From the NCBI GenBank assembly GCA_019351895.1, contig JABBOH010000002.1, positions 1 to 53,314 on the forward strand: DNA of 53,314 nucleotides, read 5' to 3'. Both the position numbers and the translations under genes were made by a program. Shown here one piece after another: positions 32,696 through 41,822 of this stretch (position 1 is its first letter; each line of letters begins with the position of its first letter). The stretch comes from Pseudomonadota bacterium. Its GTDB lineage: Bacteria > Pseudomonadota > Alphaproteobacteria > Acetobacterales > Acetobacteraceae. The notes under the pieces were generated by a model that did no database searches, was not told where the DNA came from, and worked only from the letters and a program-made list of their open reading frames with translations.

Positions 32696-34954
32696 ATGGC
32701 ATTATTTGGCGGCAGCGTCCGCGAGGGCCTGCCCTACCCCCTTGGCGCGACCTGGACAGGCCTCGGCGTCAACTTCGCTTTATTCTCCGCCAACGCGACC
32801 AAGGTCGAACTCTGCCTGTTCGACGACACGGGCGAGCAGGAGGTCGAGCGCATTCCGCTGCCGGAATACACCAATGAGGTGTTCCACGGCTTCATTCCGG
32901 ATCTGAGACCCGGCACCTTCTACGCCTATCGCGTTCACGGCCCCTACGAACCCGAGGCTGGCCATCGCTTCAACCCGCACAAGCTGGTGCTGGACCCCTA
33001 CGCGAAGGCAGTGGTCGGCGAACTCACCTGGGACCCCGCGCTATTCGGCTATACCATCGGCCATCCCGATGCCGACCTCTCCTACGACACCCGGGACAGC
33101 GCCCCCTTCATGCCGCGCTGCCGCGTCATCGACCCGGCCTTCACCTGGGGCCAGGACCGCCCGCCCGCGATCCCCTGGGAGCGCACCATGCTGTACGAGG
33201 CGCATGTCCGCGGCCTGACCAAACTGCACCCCGAGGTGGCACCCGAATCGCGCGGCACCTTCCGCGGCCTCGCCTCCCCGCCCATGATCCGGCACTTCAA
33301 GCGGCTTGGCGTCACCACCATCGAAATCCTGCCGATCCATCGTTTCGTGGACGATTCATATCTGGTCGATCAGGGGCTCACCAACTATTGGGGCTACAAC
33401 ACGCTGTGCTTCTTCGCGCCTGCGAGGCGCTATGCCGAGCGGCCCGAAACCGCCTATTCCGAGTTCAAGGAAATGGTGGCGCGCCTGCATAATTCCGGCC
33501 TCGAGATCATCCTCGACGTGGTCTACAACCACACGGCCGAGGGCAACGAACTCGGGCCGACGCTATCCTTCAAGGGTATCGACAACGCCAGCTACTATCG
33601 CCTGCTGCCCGGCCAGCCGCGGTACTACATCAACGACACCGGCACCGGAAACACCGTAAATCTCAGCCACGCCCGCGTCATCCGCCTGGTCAATGACAGC
33701 CTGCGCTACTGGGTGACCGAGATGCATGTCGACGGATTCCGATTCGATCTCGGAACTATTCTCGCGCGTGAACCGCATGGCTTCGATGAGCAGTCGGGCT
33801 TCCTCAAGGCGGTCGAGCAGGACCCCGTGCTCGACGCCGTCAAGCTGATCGCGGAGCCCTGGGATTGCGGACCGGGCGGCTATCAGGTGGGCGGCTTCCC
33901 GCCCGGCTGGGCCGAGTGGAACGACAAGTTCCGCGATACGGTGCGCGCGTATTGGAAAGGCGACGACGGGCAGATGGCGTCCCTCGCCTCGCGCCTCACG
34001 GGGTCCGCCGATGTCTTCGGCCGGCGCGGGCGCAAGCCCTGGGCCTCGGTCAACTTCATCACCGCGCATGACGGTTTCACGCTCAACGATCTCGTCAGCT
34101 ACAACGACAAGCACAACGAGGCGAATGGCGAAGGCAACCGTGACGGCCATGACCACAATCTGAGCTGGAACTGCGGCGCCGAGGGGCCGACCGACGATCC
34201 CGAGATCAACGCGCTGCGGGACCGCCAGATCCGCAACATGATCGCGACGCTGCTGCTCGCCAAGGGCACGCCGATGATCCTGGCCGGGGACGAACTCGGC
34301 CATACGCAGCAGGGCAACAACAACGCCTATTGCCAGGACAACGAAATCAGCTGGATCGACTGGAACACGGGCGCGCGCGGCGAGGCGCTGACGCGCTTCA
34401 CCGCCCGGGTCTCCGCGCTGCGGCGGCGGTTTCCGCTCCTCACCCGTGGTCGTTTCCTCAACGGCGAGTGGGACGAGACGCTCGGCCTCAAGGACGTGAC
34501 GTGGATCGCGCCGGACGCCACAGAGATGGCGGACGAACAGTGGAGCGAGGCGCACGCCCGCTGCATGGGCGTTCTGCTCGACGGACGCGCGCAGGCGACG
34601 GGCATCGTGCAGCGTGGCAACGACGCGACGCTTCTCATGGTCGTCAACGCCCATCATGATGTGGTCGAATTCTCCCTGCCCGAGGTCGTGGGCGGCCGCG
34701 AATGGCGGCTGCTGATCGACACGAATCTGGCCGACGACGACACCGCGGCGGAGCCCACCTTCGGCTTCGAACATCTCTATGAGGTCACCGGGCGCTCTCT
34801 GCTCCTGTTCGAACTCGTGCTCGATCCGAGTTACGGCATCGCGCGGACGAAACGCCGGGCAGTTCGGCCGCCCACGCGCCCGGCCGTGGCGGAACAGCCC
34901 TATCCCGCCACGCTCGCGCTCGTCGAGGCGGAGATGGCGGCCGAGGAGGCCTGA
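32696..34954 (+). CDS. glgX: glycogen debranching enzyme
   Basis: This 752-residue GH13 isoamylase-type enzyme cleaves alpha-1,6 branches of glycogen limit dextrin. An N-terminal CBM48 domain (about 10-150) is followed by the catalytic barrel: DVVYNHTAEG, the nucleophile D351 in DGFRFDLG, the acid E387 in LIAEPWDCG and D459 in TAHDGFTLND. The tail after about residue 640 is the usual beta-sandwich. A GGAGAA ribosome-binding site precedes the ATG. Other glycogen genes are not in the window. The serine hydrolase gene starts 4 bases after its stop, suggesting a shared transcript. Confidence 0.94.
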   Translation: MALFGGSVREGLPYPLGATWTGLGVNFALFSANATKVELCLFDDTGEQEVERIPLPEYTNEVFHGFIPDLRPGTFYAYRVHGPYEPEAGHRFNPHKLVLDPYAKAVVGELTWDPALFGYTIGHPDADLSYDTRDSAPFMPRCRVIDPAFTWGQDRPPAIPWERTMLYEAHVRGLTKLHPEVAPESRGTFRGLASPPMIRHFKRLGVTTIEILPIHRFVDDSYLVDQGLTNYWGYNTLCFFAPARRYAERPETAYSEFKEMVARLHNSGLEIILDVVYNHTAEGNELGPTLSFKGIDNASYYRLLPGQPRYYINDTGTGNTVNLSHARVIRLVNDSLRYWVTEMHVDGFRFDLGTILAREPHGFDEQSGFLKAVEQDPVLDAVKLIAEPWDCGPGGYQVGGFPPGWAEWNDKFRDTVRAYWKGDDGQMASLASRLTGSADVFGRRGRKPWASVNFITAHDGFTLNDLVSYNDKHNEANGEGNRDGHDHNLSWNCGAEGPTDDPEINALRDRQIRNMIATLLLAKGTPMILAGDELGHTQQGNNNAYCQDNEISWIDWNTGARGEALTRFTARVSALRRRFPLLTRGRFLNGEWDETLGLKDVTWIAPDATEMADEQWSEAHARCMGVLLDGRAQATGIVQRGNDATLLMVVNAHHDVVEFSLPEVVGGREWRLLIDTNLADDDTAAEPTFGFEHLYEVTGRSLLLFELVLDPSYGIARTKRRAVRPPTRPAVAEQPYPATLALVEAEMAAEEA

Positions 34955-34958
34955 GCCC

Positions 34959-36365
34959 ATGGATGGATGGCTTCGCGACGCACTCGCCTATGTTCCGCGA
35001 TGGCTCGACTATCAGATGCGCAGGACGGAACAGGTCGGCTGCTTGCTGGCGGTCGCCCATCGGGGCGAGACCGTGCTGGAGGAAGCCTTCGGTCTCGCCG
35101 ACCTCGCAACCGGCGAGCCGCTGACGCCGCGCCATCGCTTCCGCGTCGCCTCGCATTCCAAGACCTTCACCGCCGCCGGCATCATGCGGCTGCGGGAGCA
35201 GGAGAGGCTTCGGCTCGACGATCCGATCGGGCGCTTCGTGACCGGTCTGCATCCCGAGGTTGCCGAGACGACGATCGCGCAGTTGCTTTCGCATAGCGCC
35301 GGCCTCACCCGGGATGGCGATGCGGGCGGGCAGTTTGCCGACCGCATCCCTTTCGCCTCGACTGCGGAGGTGCTGGAGGATATCGCCGGGCCGCCGCTGA
35401 TCGACCCGAACACCCGGTTCAAATACTCCAACCACGGCTATGCGCTGCTCGGCATGGCGATCTCGGCCGTGACCGGCGAGCCCTATCGCCGTTGGATACG
35501 CCGCGAGGTGGTCGAGGCCTTCGGCCTCCGGGAGACCGAGCCCGACATGCCGCTGCCGCCCGGCACCCCCTTCGCCCGCGGCCATACGATGCTCCGCCCG
35601 CTTGAGCGGCGGCTCACGATCCCGGGTGACTACGAGACCAATGCGGTCGGTTCGGCCGCCGGCTTCGTCAGCACCGCCGCCGACCTGACCAGGTTCTTCG
35701 GCCAGCTGTCACCGAAAGCCGAGGCCAGCCCTCTGTCGGTCTCGAGCCGCCGGGAGATGACGCGCGGCCAGTGGACCAACCCGCATGCGAGCGTCGAGCT
35801 GCGCTACGGCCTTGGCACCATGAGCGGGCGACTGGGCGGATGGTCGTGGTTCGGCCATTCGGGTGGGCTGCTCGGCTATATCTCCCGCACCTGCGTCGTG
35901 CCGGAGCAGAACCTCGCGGCGTCGTTGCTCGTCAACGGCGCGGACGCCCTGACCTGGCCATGGGTCGACGGCATCCTGCAGATCCTCCGCGCCTGGGAGA
36001 CGCGCGGCGCGGCAGCCGACGATCTGGCGAACTGGACGGGCCGCTGGTGGAACCCCTGGGGCTGCGTCGATCTCGTGCCGCAGGGCAACAGGGTGATCGT
36101 GGCGATGCCCGGCCTGCTCAATCCTCTCGCCGATGCGCAGGAGATCGAAGTCACGGGCCCCGATCGAGGGGTCATCGTCGCGGCGGATGGCTTCGGCAAC
36201 TACCGTGAGCCGGTGAGGCTGGTGCGGAACGAGGCGGGAGAGGTCGCGGAATTCTGGATCGGCGGCACGAGAATGACGCCGGAAGGGGTCTTCAAGGCTG
36301 AACTGGCGGCGCGTTACAATCCTGCGCCACCGTCACGTCAGGCGGAGTCCGGTCAGGAATCCTGA
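34959..36365 (+). CDS. serine hydrolase, class C beta-lactamase/penicillin-binding fold
   Basis: This 468-residue protein has the S-x-x-K motif S65-H-S-K68, Y156-S-N158 and an HSGG motif in FGHSGGLLGYI, standing in for KTG. These define the beta-lactamase-related serine hydrolases, which include esterases, D-aminopeptidases and transpeptidase-like enzymes. The C-terminal 120 residues form an additional beta-rich domain with DLVPQGNRV. No signal peptide is seen, so a cytoplasmic esterase or peptidase role is more likely than beta-lactam resistance. GAGGAGG lies before the ATG, close behind glgX. Substrate unknown. Confidence 0.83.
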   Translation: MDGWLRDALAYVPRWLDYQMRRTEQVGCLLAVAHRGETVLEEAFGLADLATGEPLTPRHRFRVASHSKTFTAAGIMRLREQERLRLDDPIGRFVTGLHPEVAETTIAQLLSHSAGLTRDGDAGGQFADRIPFASTAEVLEDIAGPPLIDPNTRFKYSNHGYALLGMAISAVTGEPYRRWIRREVVEAFGLRETEPDMPLPPGTPFARGHTMLRPLERRLTIPGDYETNAVGSAAGFVSTAADLTRFFGQLSPKAEASPLSVSSRREMTRGQWTNPHASVELRYGLGTMSGRLGGWSWFGHSGGLLGYISRTCVVPEQNLAASLLVNGADALTWPWVDGILQILRAWETRGAAADDLANWTGRWWNPWGCVDLVPQGNRVIVAMPGLLNPLADAQEIEVTGPDRGVIVAADGFGNYREPVRLVRNEAGEVAEFWIGGTRMTPEGVFKAELAARYNPAPPSRQAESGQES

Positions 36366-36388
36366 CCGAACCACGCCTGGATGCCGCG

Positions 36389-36715
36389 TTAGCTCGCCTG
36401 ATGGAACCCAGCGCTGTCGGCTTCCATCTTGCAGGCGTAGAAGCCGTGTTTCGCCTTGCCCGACGAACCCGGGGCGACGACGTGATAGGTCATTTTCACG
36501 CCGTTCGACCAGACAATCGTATCGCCCGGGCAATGCTGCTGCGCCGCCGCCACCGTGGAAAAGCGATGATGCGTGCCGAGGCCGGTGGTAGCGCCGTTGT
36601 CCTCGCTTGCGGTCGAGGGTGTCGTTGACTGCGCCATCGCGACCGATGCGGTGCCGAGCCCTCCGATAAGGGTCAAAGCGGGCAGAACCCCCAGAACCCG
36701 TGTATAGAGCGTCAT
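36389..36715 (-). CDS. small secreted protein, hypothetical
   Basis: This 108-residue protein has a signal peptide (MTLYTRVLGVLPALTLIGGL, likely cut after AMAQ). A Thr/Ser-rich linker comes next, then a compact domain: HHRFSTVAAAQQHCPGD, TIVWSNGVKMTYHV and KHGFYACKMEADSAGF. Two cysteines could form a disulfide in the periplasm. The W-x-N-G-x-K-x-T-Y-H pattern looks like a conserved family but I know no function for it. The ATG at 36715 was chosen over 36721 because AGGAG is 8 bases upstream of the former and too close to the latter. Confidence 0.6.
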   Translation of the reverse strand: MTLYTRVLGVLPALTLIGGLGTASVAMAQSTTPSTASEDNGATTGLGTHHRFSTVAAAQQHCPGDTIVWSNGVKMTYHVVAPGSSGKAKHGFYACKMEADSAGFHQAS

Positions 36716-36891
36716 CCCCATGTCTCCTGTTGTCGTCCGTTACGGCATTGCCCGGCTGGCCGCACCTTCCGCGTCCTCGTCCGAACCCGCTGCCTGTCGG
36801 CCAGGGACGTGGCGAGATTGCGGCTCTCTGCAAGGCCTCCGCCGGAAACCGCGCGTCACACGGAGCCAGAATAAAGGGTGCAGCGAGCCGC

Positions 36892-37500
36892 TCAGCGCGG
36901 CCTCTCGAGCAGCCATGTCAGATGCGACCGCACCGCCGGCCATTCGGGCGCAATGACGCTATAGACGCAGGTATCGCGCAGCGTTCCGTCCTTGGCCCGC
37001 TGATGGCAGCGCAGGATGCCGTCCAGCTTAGCGCCGAGGCGCTCGATCGCGCGACGGCTCTGGTGATTGAGGAAATGCGTCCGGAATTCGACCGCCACGC
37101 AATCGAGCGTCTCGAAGGCATGGCCGAGCAGCAGCCGCTTCGCCTCGGTGTTCAACCCCGACCGCTGCACCCGGCGCGCATACCAGGTGGAGCCGATCTC
37201 CACGCGGCGGTTCGACGCGTCGATGTTCATGTAGGTGGTCATGCCGGCGATCCGGCCGTCGGGCTCCGAAAACACGGTGAAGGGGGCCATGGCCCCCGCC
37301 GCCTGCAGACCAAGCCGGCGCGTGATCTCCGCGGCCATACCCTCGGGATCGGGCACGGACGTATACCATAGACGCCAGAGCGCCCCGTCTTGGGCAGCCG
37401 CGACAAGGCCGTCATGATGGGCGGGCGATAGCGGCTCCAGCCGCACATGCCGTCCGGCAAGCGTGACGGGCTGGATGGGGCGGTCGGTCGGTTCGGCCAT
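36892..37500 (-). CDS. GNAT-family N-acetyltransferase (RimJ/RimL-like)
   Basis: This 202-residue acetyltransferase shows the N-terminal PVTLAGRHVRLEPLSPAHHDGL, the beta4 segment RRVEIGSTWYARRVQRSGLNTEAKRLLLGHAFE with the acetyl-CoA loop, and RTHFLNHQSRRAIERLGAKLDG. It should transfer acetyl to an amine of a protein or small molecule; the target is unknown. The unusual RVQRSGLN replaces the common Q/RxxGxG/A acetyl-CoA loop (here R-R-V-Q-R-S-G-L). Ribosome-binding site weak. It stands alone between convergent and divergent neighbours. Confidence 0.83.
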   Translation of the reverse strand: MAEPTDRPIQPVTLAGRHVRLEPLSPAHHDGLVAAAQDGALWRLWYTSVPDPEGMAAEITRRLGLQAAGAMAPFTVFSEPDGRIAGMTTYMNIDASNRRVEIGSTWYARRVQRSGLNTEAKRLLLGHAFETLDCVAVEFRTHFLNHQSRRAIERLGAKLDGILRCHQRAKDGTLRDTCVYSVIAPEWPAVRSHLTWLLERPR

Positions 37501-37570
37501 GCGGAACGCTTTCGGTATCGGGGAGTGGCTTGCGCCGGAGCGTCATCGTCAGTCAGGCAAGCCATACTGA

Positions 37571-37619
37571 CAAGCCGTGCTCGCGAGCAGTGCTGGCGAG
37601 CAGTGTTGGCAAGCCGTGC
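37571..37619. repeat. 13-bp tandem repeat nested in a 10-bp direct repeat
   Basis: GCGAGCAGTGCTG (37583-37595) is followed directly by GCGAGCAGTGTTG (37596-37608), one base different. The pair is flanked by CAAGCCGTGC at 37571-37580 and again at 37610-37619. It lies in the leader before the PhzF-family gene. The origin by slipped duplication is likely; a regulatory role is only possible. Confidence 0.7.
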
Positions 37620-37676
37620 CGAAGCGGGCGCGCCGGAAGCCCTCGCCCTGCAAGCTGGCCTCGGCTAATCAGGGCC

Positions 37677-38489
37677 ATGCGCACTTTTTCCATGTTCCAG
37701 GTCGATGCTTTCGCCGAACGACTGTTTCTCGGCAATCCCGCCGCCGTTCTGATCCTCGACGACTGGTTGGACGACAGCCTGATGCAGGCGATCGCAGCCG
37801 AGAACAACCTGCCCGAGACCGCCTTCGCCCGCCCGGCCGACAGCGGCTATCAGCTCCGCTGGTTCACGCCGCTGCAAGAGGTGGACTTCTGCGGCCATGC
37901 TACGCTGGCCACCGCGCATGTCCTCGCGACGGCCTACGGCGTCACCGGCGGGATTTCCTTCTCGACGAAGTCGGTCGGCATTCTCCGCGTCCATTCCGGC
38001 GAACCCGGTTTCTACACGCTCGATTTTCCGAGCCTGCCGCCTGCACCAGTAGCGGCTCCGCCGCACAATCTCATCACACTGTTCCCCGATGGTTGGGATG
38101 ATGTGCTCAGCCGTTCGGAGAATCTCTACGTAGTTGTACGCAGTGCGGCGGCGGTGCGTGACTACACACCCGATTTCGCCGGCATCCTGGCGCTGACTGG
38201 ACTTTCTCTTTGCATCACGGCGGCGGATGATGCGGGCGGCGTCGCGGATTTTGTTTCGCGCTATTTCGCGCCCGGCGCGGGGATTCCGGAAGATCCCGTG
38301 ACGGGCTCGATCCATGCGAGCCTCACGCCCTACTGGGCGGGACGTCTCGGCCGCCGCTCGCTCCGCGCGGTCCAGGCGTCCCGGCGCGGCGGACGGCTCG
38401 ACTGCACGCTCGCGGGAGATCGCGTCCTCATCACGGGCCAGGCGATCACCTATATGGAAGCGCGCATCACGATCCCGGCCGCCCCCTGA
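37677..38489 (+). CDS. PhzF-family isomerase-like protein
   Basis: This 270-residue protein has the PhzF/diaminopimelate-epimerase-like double-barrel fold: FQVDAFAERLFLGNPAAV near the N-terminus, the catalytic glutamate E47 in NNLPETAF, then CGHATLA, and finally DPVTGSIHASL in the second half. Family members isomerise or epimerise small molecules; PhzF itself makes phenazine precursors, but no phenazine genes are nearby, so the substrate is unknown. The ATG at 37677 begins the conserved MRTFSMFQVDAF; the longer frame covers the repeat region and is not family-like. Confidence 0.87.
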   Translation: MRTFSMFQVDAFAERLFLGNPAAVLILDDWLDDSLMQAIAAENNLPETAFARPADSGYQLRWFTPLQEVDFCGHATLATAHVLATAYGVTGGISFSTKSVGILRVHSGEPGFYTLDFPSLPPAPVAAPPHNLITLFPDGWDDVLSRSENLYVVVRSAAAVRDYTPDFAGILALTGLSLCITAADDAGGVADFVSRYFAPGAGIPEDPVTGSIHASLTPYWAGRLGRRSLRAVQASRRGGRLDCTLAGDRVLITGQAITYMEARITIPAAP

Positions 38490-38530
38490 TCCGGCTTTCG
38501 CCCATCGGCATCGCCCTATAGAAGACAAGG

Positions 38531-39784
38531 ATGCCACGCCAGTCCCGGGCCGAGTTCCCGCCCCCCGCCTTCATCACGGATAGCTCGTCCCTCGCCGCAC
38601 TTTGCGCGCGGCTGGCGGCTGAACCCTTCATTACTATCGACACGGAGTTCATCCGCGAGCGGACCTATTGGCCCGAGCTCTGCATCGTGCAGCTTGGCGG
38701 CCGTGATGAGATCGCCGTTATCGACGCGCAGGCGGAAGGCATCGACTTGGCCCCCCTCGGGGCGCTCCTGGCCAATGCGGATGTCGTCAAGGTGTTCCAT
38801 GCGGCGCGGCAGGATGTGGAGATCTTCCTGCTGATGTTCGGCGCCACGCCGACGCCGATCTTCGACACTCAGATCGCGGCGATGGTGGCGGGTTTCGGCG
38901 ATCAGGTCGGATATGACGCGCTCGTCTCCGCGCTCACCGGCGCGCAGATCGACAAATCCCACCGCTTCAGCGATTGGTCCGCGCGCCCCTTGTCGGCATC
39001 GCAGCTCTCCTATGCCGCGGCCGACGTGACGCATCTGCGGATCGTCTACGAGAAGCTTCTGGAGCGGCTATCGCGCGACAACCGGGCCGACTGGGTGCAG
39101 GAGGAGATGGCGGCGCTGACCGACCCGGGCCTCTATCGCGCGGACCCGGAGGCGATGTGGCTGAGGCTGAAGCTGCGCCCCAACAGCCGCCGGCAGGCGG
39201 GCCTGCTTCGCGCCATCGCCGCGTGGCGGGAACGAGAGGCGCAGCGCCTCAATATCCCGCGCGGCCGCCTTCTGAAGGACGAGGCGATCCCGGAAATCGC
39301 GGCGCTCGCCCCGGAAAATGCAGAGACCTTGGCCCGCGCGCGCGGCGTGACCCGTGGGTTTGCTGAGGGCAAAAGCGGCGCGTCCCTCCTCACCGCCATC
39401 GGCGAGGCCAAGGTGCTCCCGGAAGCGGATCTGCCAGAGACCCTGATGCGTGCGGATCGGGATGGCCCGAAGCCGTCGCCCGCACTCGTGGCTCTGTTGC
39501 GCGTACTTCTTGCCGCGAAGAGCGAGGAGCATGGCGTCGCTCCCCGCATGCTTGCCTCGTCCGACGATCTCGACCGGCTGGCGACTGAGGACGCGCCAGC
39601 CGTCCCCGCGACGAAAGGCTGGCGCTGGCGAATGTTTGGCGAGGATGCGATGGCGCTTCGCGAAGGGCGCATAGCCCTCGCCGCCAAGGGAAAGCGCGTG
39701 CGCCTCGTGCCGCTCCCGGAAGTGGATGCGGCGGTTGGCCGGGACCCGGCAACGCCTGAGGAACCTGCCCAGCCCCTCGGCTAA
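38531..39784 (+). CDS. rnd: ribonuclease D
   Basis: This 417-residue 3'-5' exoribonuclease trims tRNA and other small RNA ends. The DEDD-y motifs are visible: D37 and E39 in ITIDTEFIRE, the aspartate in FHAARQDVEIF, and YAAADVTHL with the last aspartate. An HRDC helical domain follows (about 215-300: WREREAQRLNIPRGRLLKDE). The protein is somewhat longer than the usual 370-390 because of an Ala/Arg-rich C-terminal tail. The gene starts 41 bases after the PhzF-family gene in the same direction. Confidence 0.92.
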   Translation: MPRQSRAEFPPPAFITDSSSLAALCARLAAEPFITIDTEFIRERTYWPELCIVQLGGRDEIAVIDAQAEGIDLAPLGALLANADVVKVFHAARQDVEIFLLMFGATPTPIFDTQIAAMVAGFGDQVGYDALVSALTGAQIDKSHRFSDWSARPLSASQLSYAAADVTHLRIVYEKLLERLSRDNRADWVQEEMAALTDPGLYRADPEAMWLRLKLRPNSRRQAGLLRAIAAWREREAQRLNIPRGRLLKDEAIPEIAALAPENAETLARARGVTRGFAEGKSGASLLTAIGEAKVLPEADLPETLMRADRDGPKPSPALVALLRVLLAAKSEEHGVAPRMLASSDDLDRLATEDAPAVPATKGWRWRMFGEDAMALREGRIALAAKGKRVRLVPLPEVDAAVGRDPATPEEPAQPLG

Positions 39785-39845
39785 ACTCCGCCGCGTCGCT
39801 CAGGCCGTCGGCGGGGGCAGGCGGGTGTCGGACCGGCCGCCGGGC

Positions 39846-40337
39846 CTAAGCCTCGGCGTGCCCGGCCGTTTCCCAGGCCTTGCGGCTGTCCCCAGGCTCG
39901 TCCGCATCAGACGACACTTCGTCCTCAGCTTCGGATTCGGCTTCCGTCGCGCGCACTTTCCGCCGCCCACGGGCCGGCCGCGTGATCTCGCGAGTCGCCA
40001 CGGTTTCCGCCGGAGCCTCGTGCCGCGCCTGCCGGCTTGCCCGGCGCTCGCTGGTGGCGAGCTGTACCGTCAGCGTATCCACCTGCTCGGCGGATTCGAC
40101 AGCCGCGAGACGAAGCTCCTTGTTCTTTGCGCGCAATGTCGCATTGGCCCGCTCCAGCTTCTCTACCCGGGCCCGAAGCTCTTCCTTGCTTGATCCGGCG
40201 CTCGGGGAGGAGGCCTTCACGGCACCGCGTGTGCCATTCGTTCGGGTCTTCGCGGGAGCAGCCGCTCGTCCGTTCGTGGGACGGGCCGCGGCCGTACGTC
40301 CCTGCGACTTGGTTCGATCACTCGTTGCACGAGCCAT
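39846..40337 (-). CDS. basic coiled-coil protein, hypothetical
   Basis: This 163-residue protein has a Lys/Arg/Ala/Thr-rich N-terminal 45 residues. A coiled coil at about 50-97 follows, with regular leucines in KEELRARVEKLERANATLRAK, then a basic middle and a very acidic C-terminus (EAESEAEDEVSSDADEP). No known domain is recognised. The basic N-terminus resembles histone-H1-like or AAA-rich nucleoid proteins, so nucleic-acid binding is possible. A strong AAAAGGAAAAG ribosome-binding site precedes the ATG, which supports real and efficient translation. Confidence 0.6.
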   Translation of the reverse strand: MARATSDRTKSQGRTAAARPTNGRAAAPAKTRTNGTRGAVKASSPSAGSSKEELRARVEKLERANATLRAKNKELRLAAVESAEQVDTLTVQLATSERRASRQARHEAPAETVATREITRPARGRRKVRATEAESEAEDEVSSDADEPGDSRKAWETAGHAEA

Positions 40338-40455
40338 ATCTTTTCCTTTTCACTAGACCGACTGGTCCGAAGATCGCCAGTTTGACTTTGATATGTGTAC
40401 TCAACCCCCAAGGGTCGAGGGTGTCGAGCGGAAAATACCGCTCTCGCCCCAATTT

Positions 40456-41700
40456 CTACCCTTGCTTATCCTGCGCCACTACACCGACGCGTTCCACTTG
40501 AATATGCGGCAGAAACATCGCGAGCAGGCCGATGACCGGCAGCACCGAGCACAGCTCGTACGTCACCGTGATGCCGTAGTGATCAGCAACGACGCCAATC
40601 GCCGCCGCCCCGAGACCGCCCATGCCGAAGGCGAGGCCGAAGAATAATCCTGAAATCAGGCCGACTCGGCCGGGCACCAGTTCCTGTGCGTAGACGATCA
40701 TCGCCGGCATCGCGGACGAGAGGACGAAGCCGATGATGAACGACAGCACGATTGTCCAGCCCAGATCGACGTAAGGCAGAACAAGCGTGAACGGCAGAAC
40801 GCCCAGGATCGAAACCCAGATCACGACTTTGCGACCGATCCTGTCGCCGATTGGGCCGCCGATGACAGTACCCAAGGCAGCCGCCCCCAAAAACACGAAC
40901 AGCAACAGCTGCGCATTCTGGATGGAGAGACCGAACCGGTGGATCAGATAGAAAGTATAATAACTTGAGATGCTCGCGAGATAGAAGAACTTCGAGAAGA
41001 CCAAGGCTATGAGAATCGTCATCGTCATGATCACCTTCATGCGCGGCAACGTCTCGTGCGGATGCAGGCCAGCGCGCGGACGACGTGCGTTCATCGCCAT
41101 ACGGTTCTGATACCAGCGCCCGACGAGGCCGAGCACGACCATGCCGAGGAGGGCAATGGCCGAGAACCAGATGATGCTGCCCTGCCCATGTGGCACAACT
41201 ATGAACGCGGCAAGCAGCGGACCGATGGCTGTCCCGAAATTTCCGCCTACTTGAAACACAGACTGCGCGAGGCCGTGGCGGCCGCCCGATGAGAGACGTG
41301 CGACGCGTGACGACTCCGGGTGGAAGATCGACGAGCCGATGCCGATCATGCCAGCCGCCAACAGCAGCATGGGAAAGCTGCCCGCGCGCGACAGCATGAC
41401 GAGCCCGAGCATCGTGAAGCCCATGCCAACGGAAAGCGAGAACGGTTGCGGGCGCTTGTCCGTGATCATTCCGACGACCGGCTGCAGCAGCGAGGCCGTC
41501 ACTTGGAAGACGAAGGTGAGCAGGCCGATCTGGCCGAAGCTCAGGGTGAATTTCGATTTCAATGTTGGATAGATCGCCGGAAGAAGCGACTGCATCGTAT
41601 CGTTGAGAAAATGGGAGAAGCTGATCGCGAGGAGAACGGCGAGGACGACGCCCTCCGGCCCCATGGCCGGTCGTGTTTCGACCCTGGCGCTGCTGCTCAT
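40456..41700 (-). CDS. fsr: MFS transporter, fosmidomycin-resistance (Fsr) type
   Basis: This 414-residue, twelve-helix exporter has the Fsr pattern. The first helix reads LLAISFSHFLNDTMQSLLPAIYP, followed by LTFVFQVTASLLQPVVGMITD-KRP, IGIGSSIFHPESSRVAR and GLAQSVFQVGGNFGTAIGP. Fsr in E. coli exports fosmidomycin; natural substrates are unclear. AAGGA lies seven bases before the ATG at 41700, which is why the longer frame (to 41793) is not used. It is divergent from der, with 122 bases between. Confidence 0.88.
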   Translation of the reverse strand: MSSSARVETRPAMGPEGVVLAVLLAISFSHFLNDTMQSLLPAIYPTLKSKFTLSFGQIGLLTFVFQVTASLLQPVVGMITDKRPQPFSLSVGMGFTMLGLVMLSRAGSFPMLLLAAGMIGIGSSIFHPESSRVARLSSGGRHGLAQSVFQVGGNFGTAIGPLLAAFIVVPHGQGSIIWFSAIALLGMVVLGLVGRWYQNRMAMNARRPRAGLHPHETLPRMKVIMTMTILIALVFSKFFYLASISSYYTFYLIHRFGLSIQNAQLLLFVFLGAAALGTVIGGPIGDRIGRKVVIWVSILGVLPFTLVLPYVDLGWTIVLSFIIGFVLSSAMPAMIVYAQELVPGRVGLISGLFFGLAFGMGGLGAAAIGVVADHYGITVTYELCSVLPVIGLLAMFLPHIQVERVGVVAQDKQG

Positions 41701-41822
41701 CGCGTCTATCCTTGCCTGTCCGACGATTCGGTGCCGCCGCCGCGTGCTCTCGCTTCGCGCTGGCCACACATTCCGCAATTCCCTTACCTGCATGTCTTGT
41801 TTAGCGGTATTGCGGGCGCTGC

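Noticed and set aside
34959-36365. Class C beta-lactamase resistance gene
   Set aside because: SxxK and YxN are shared by many esterases and peptidases. There is HSGG in place of KTG, an extra C-terminal domain, no signal peptide, and glgX linkage.
40426-40443. GAGCGG-N6-CCGCTC hairpin between the Fsr-type gene and the coiled-coil gene
   Set aside because: The stem is only six bases long and has no T-run on either strand, so it is not a convincing terminator.
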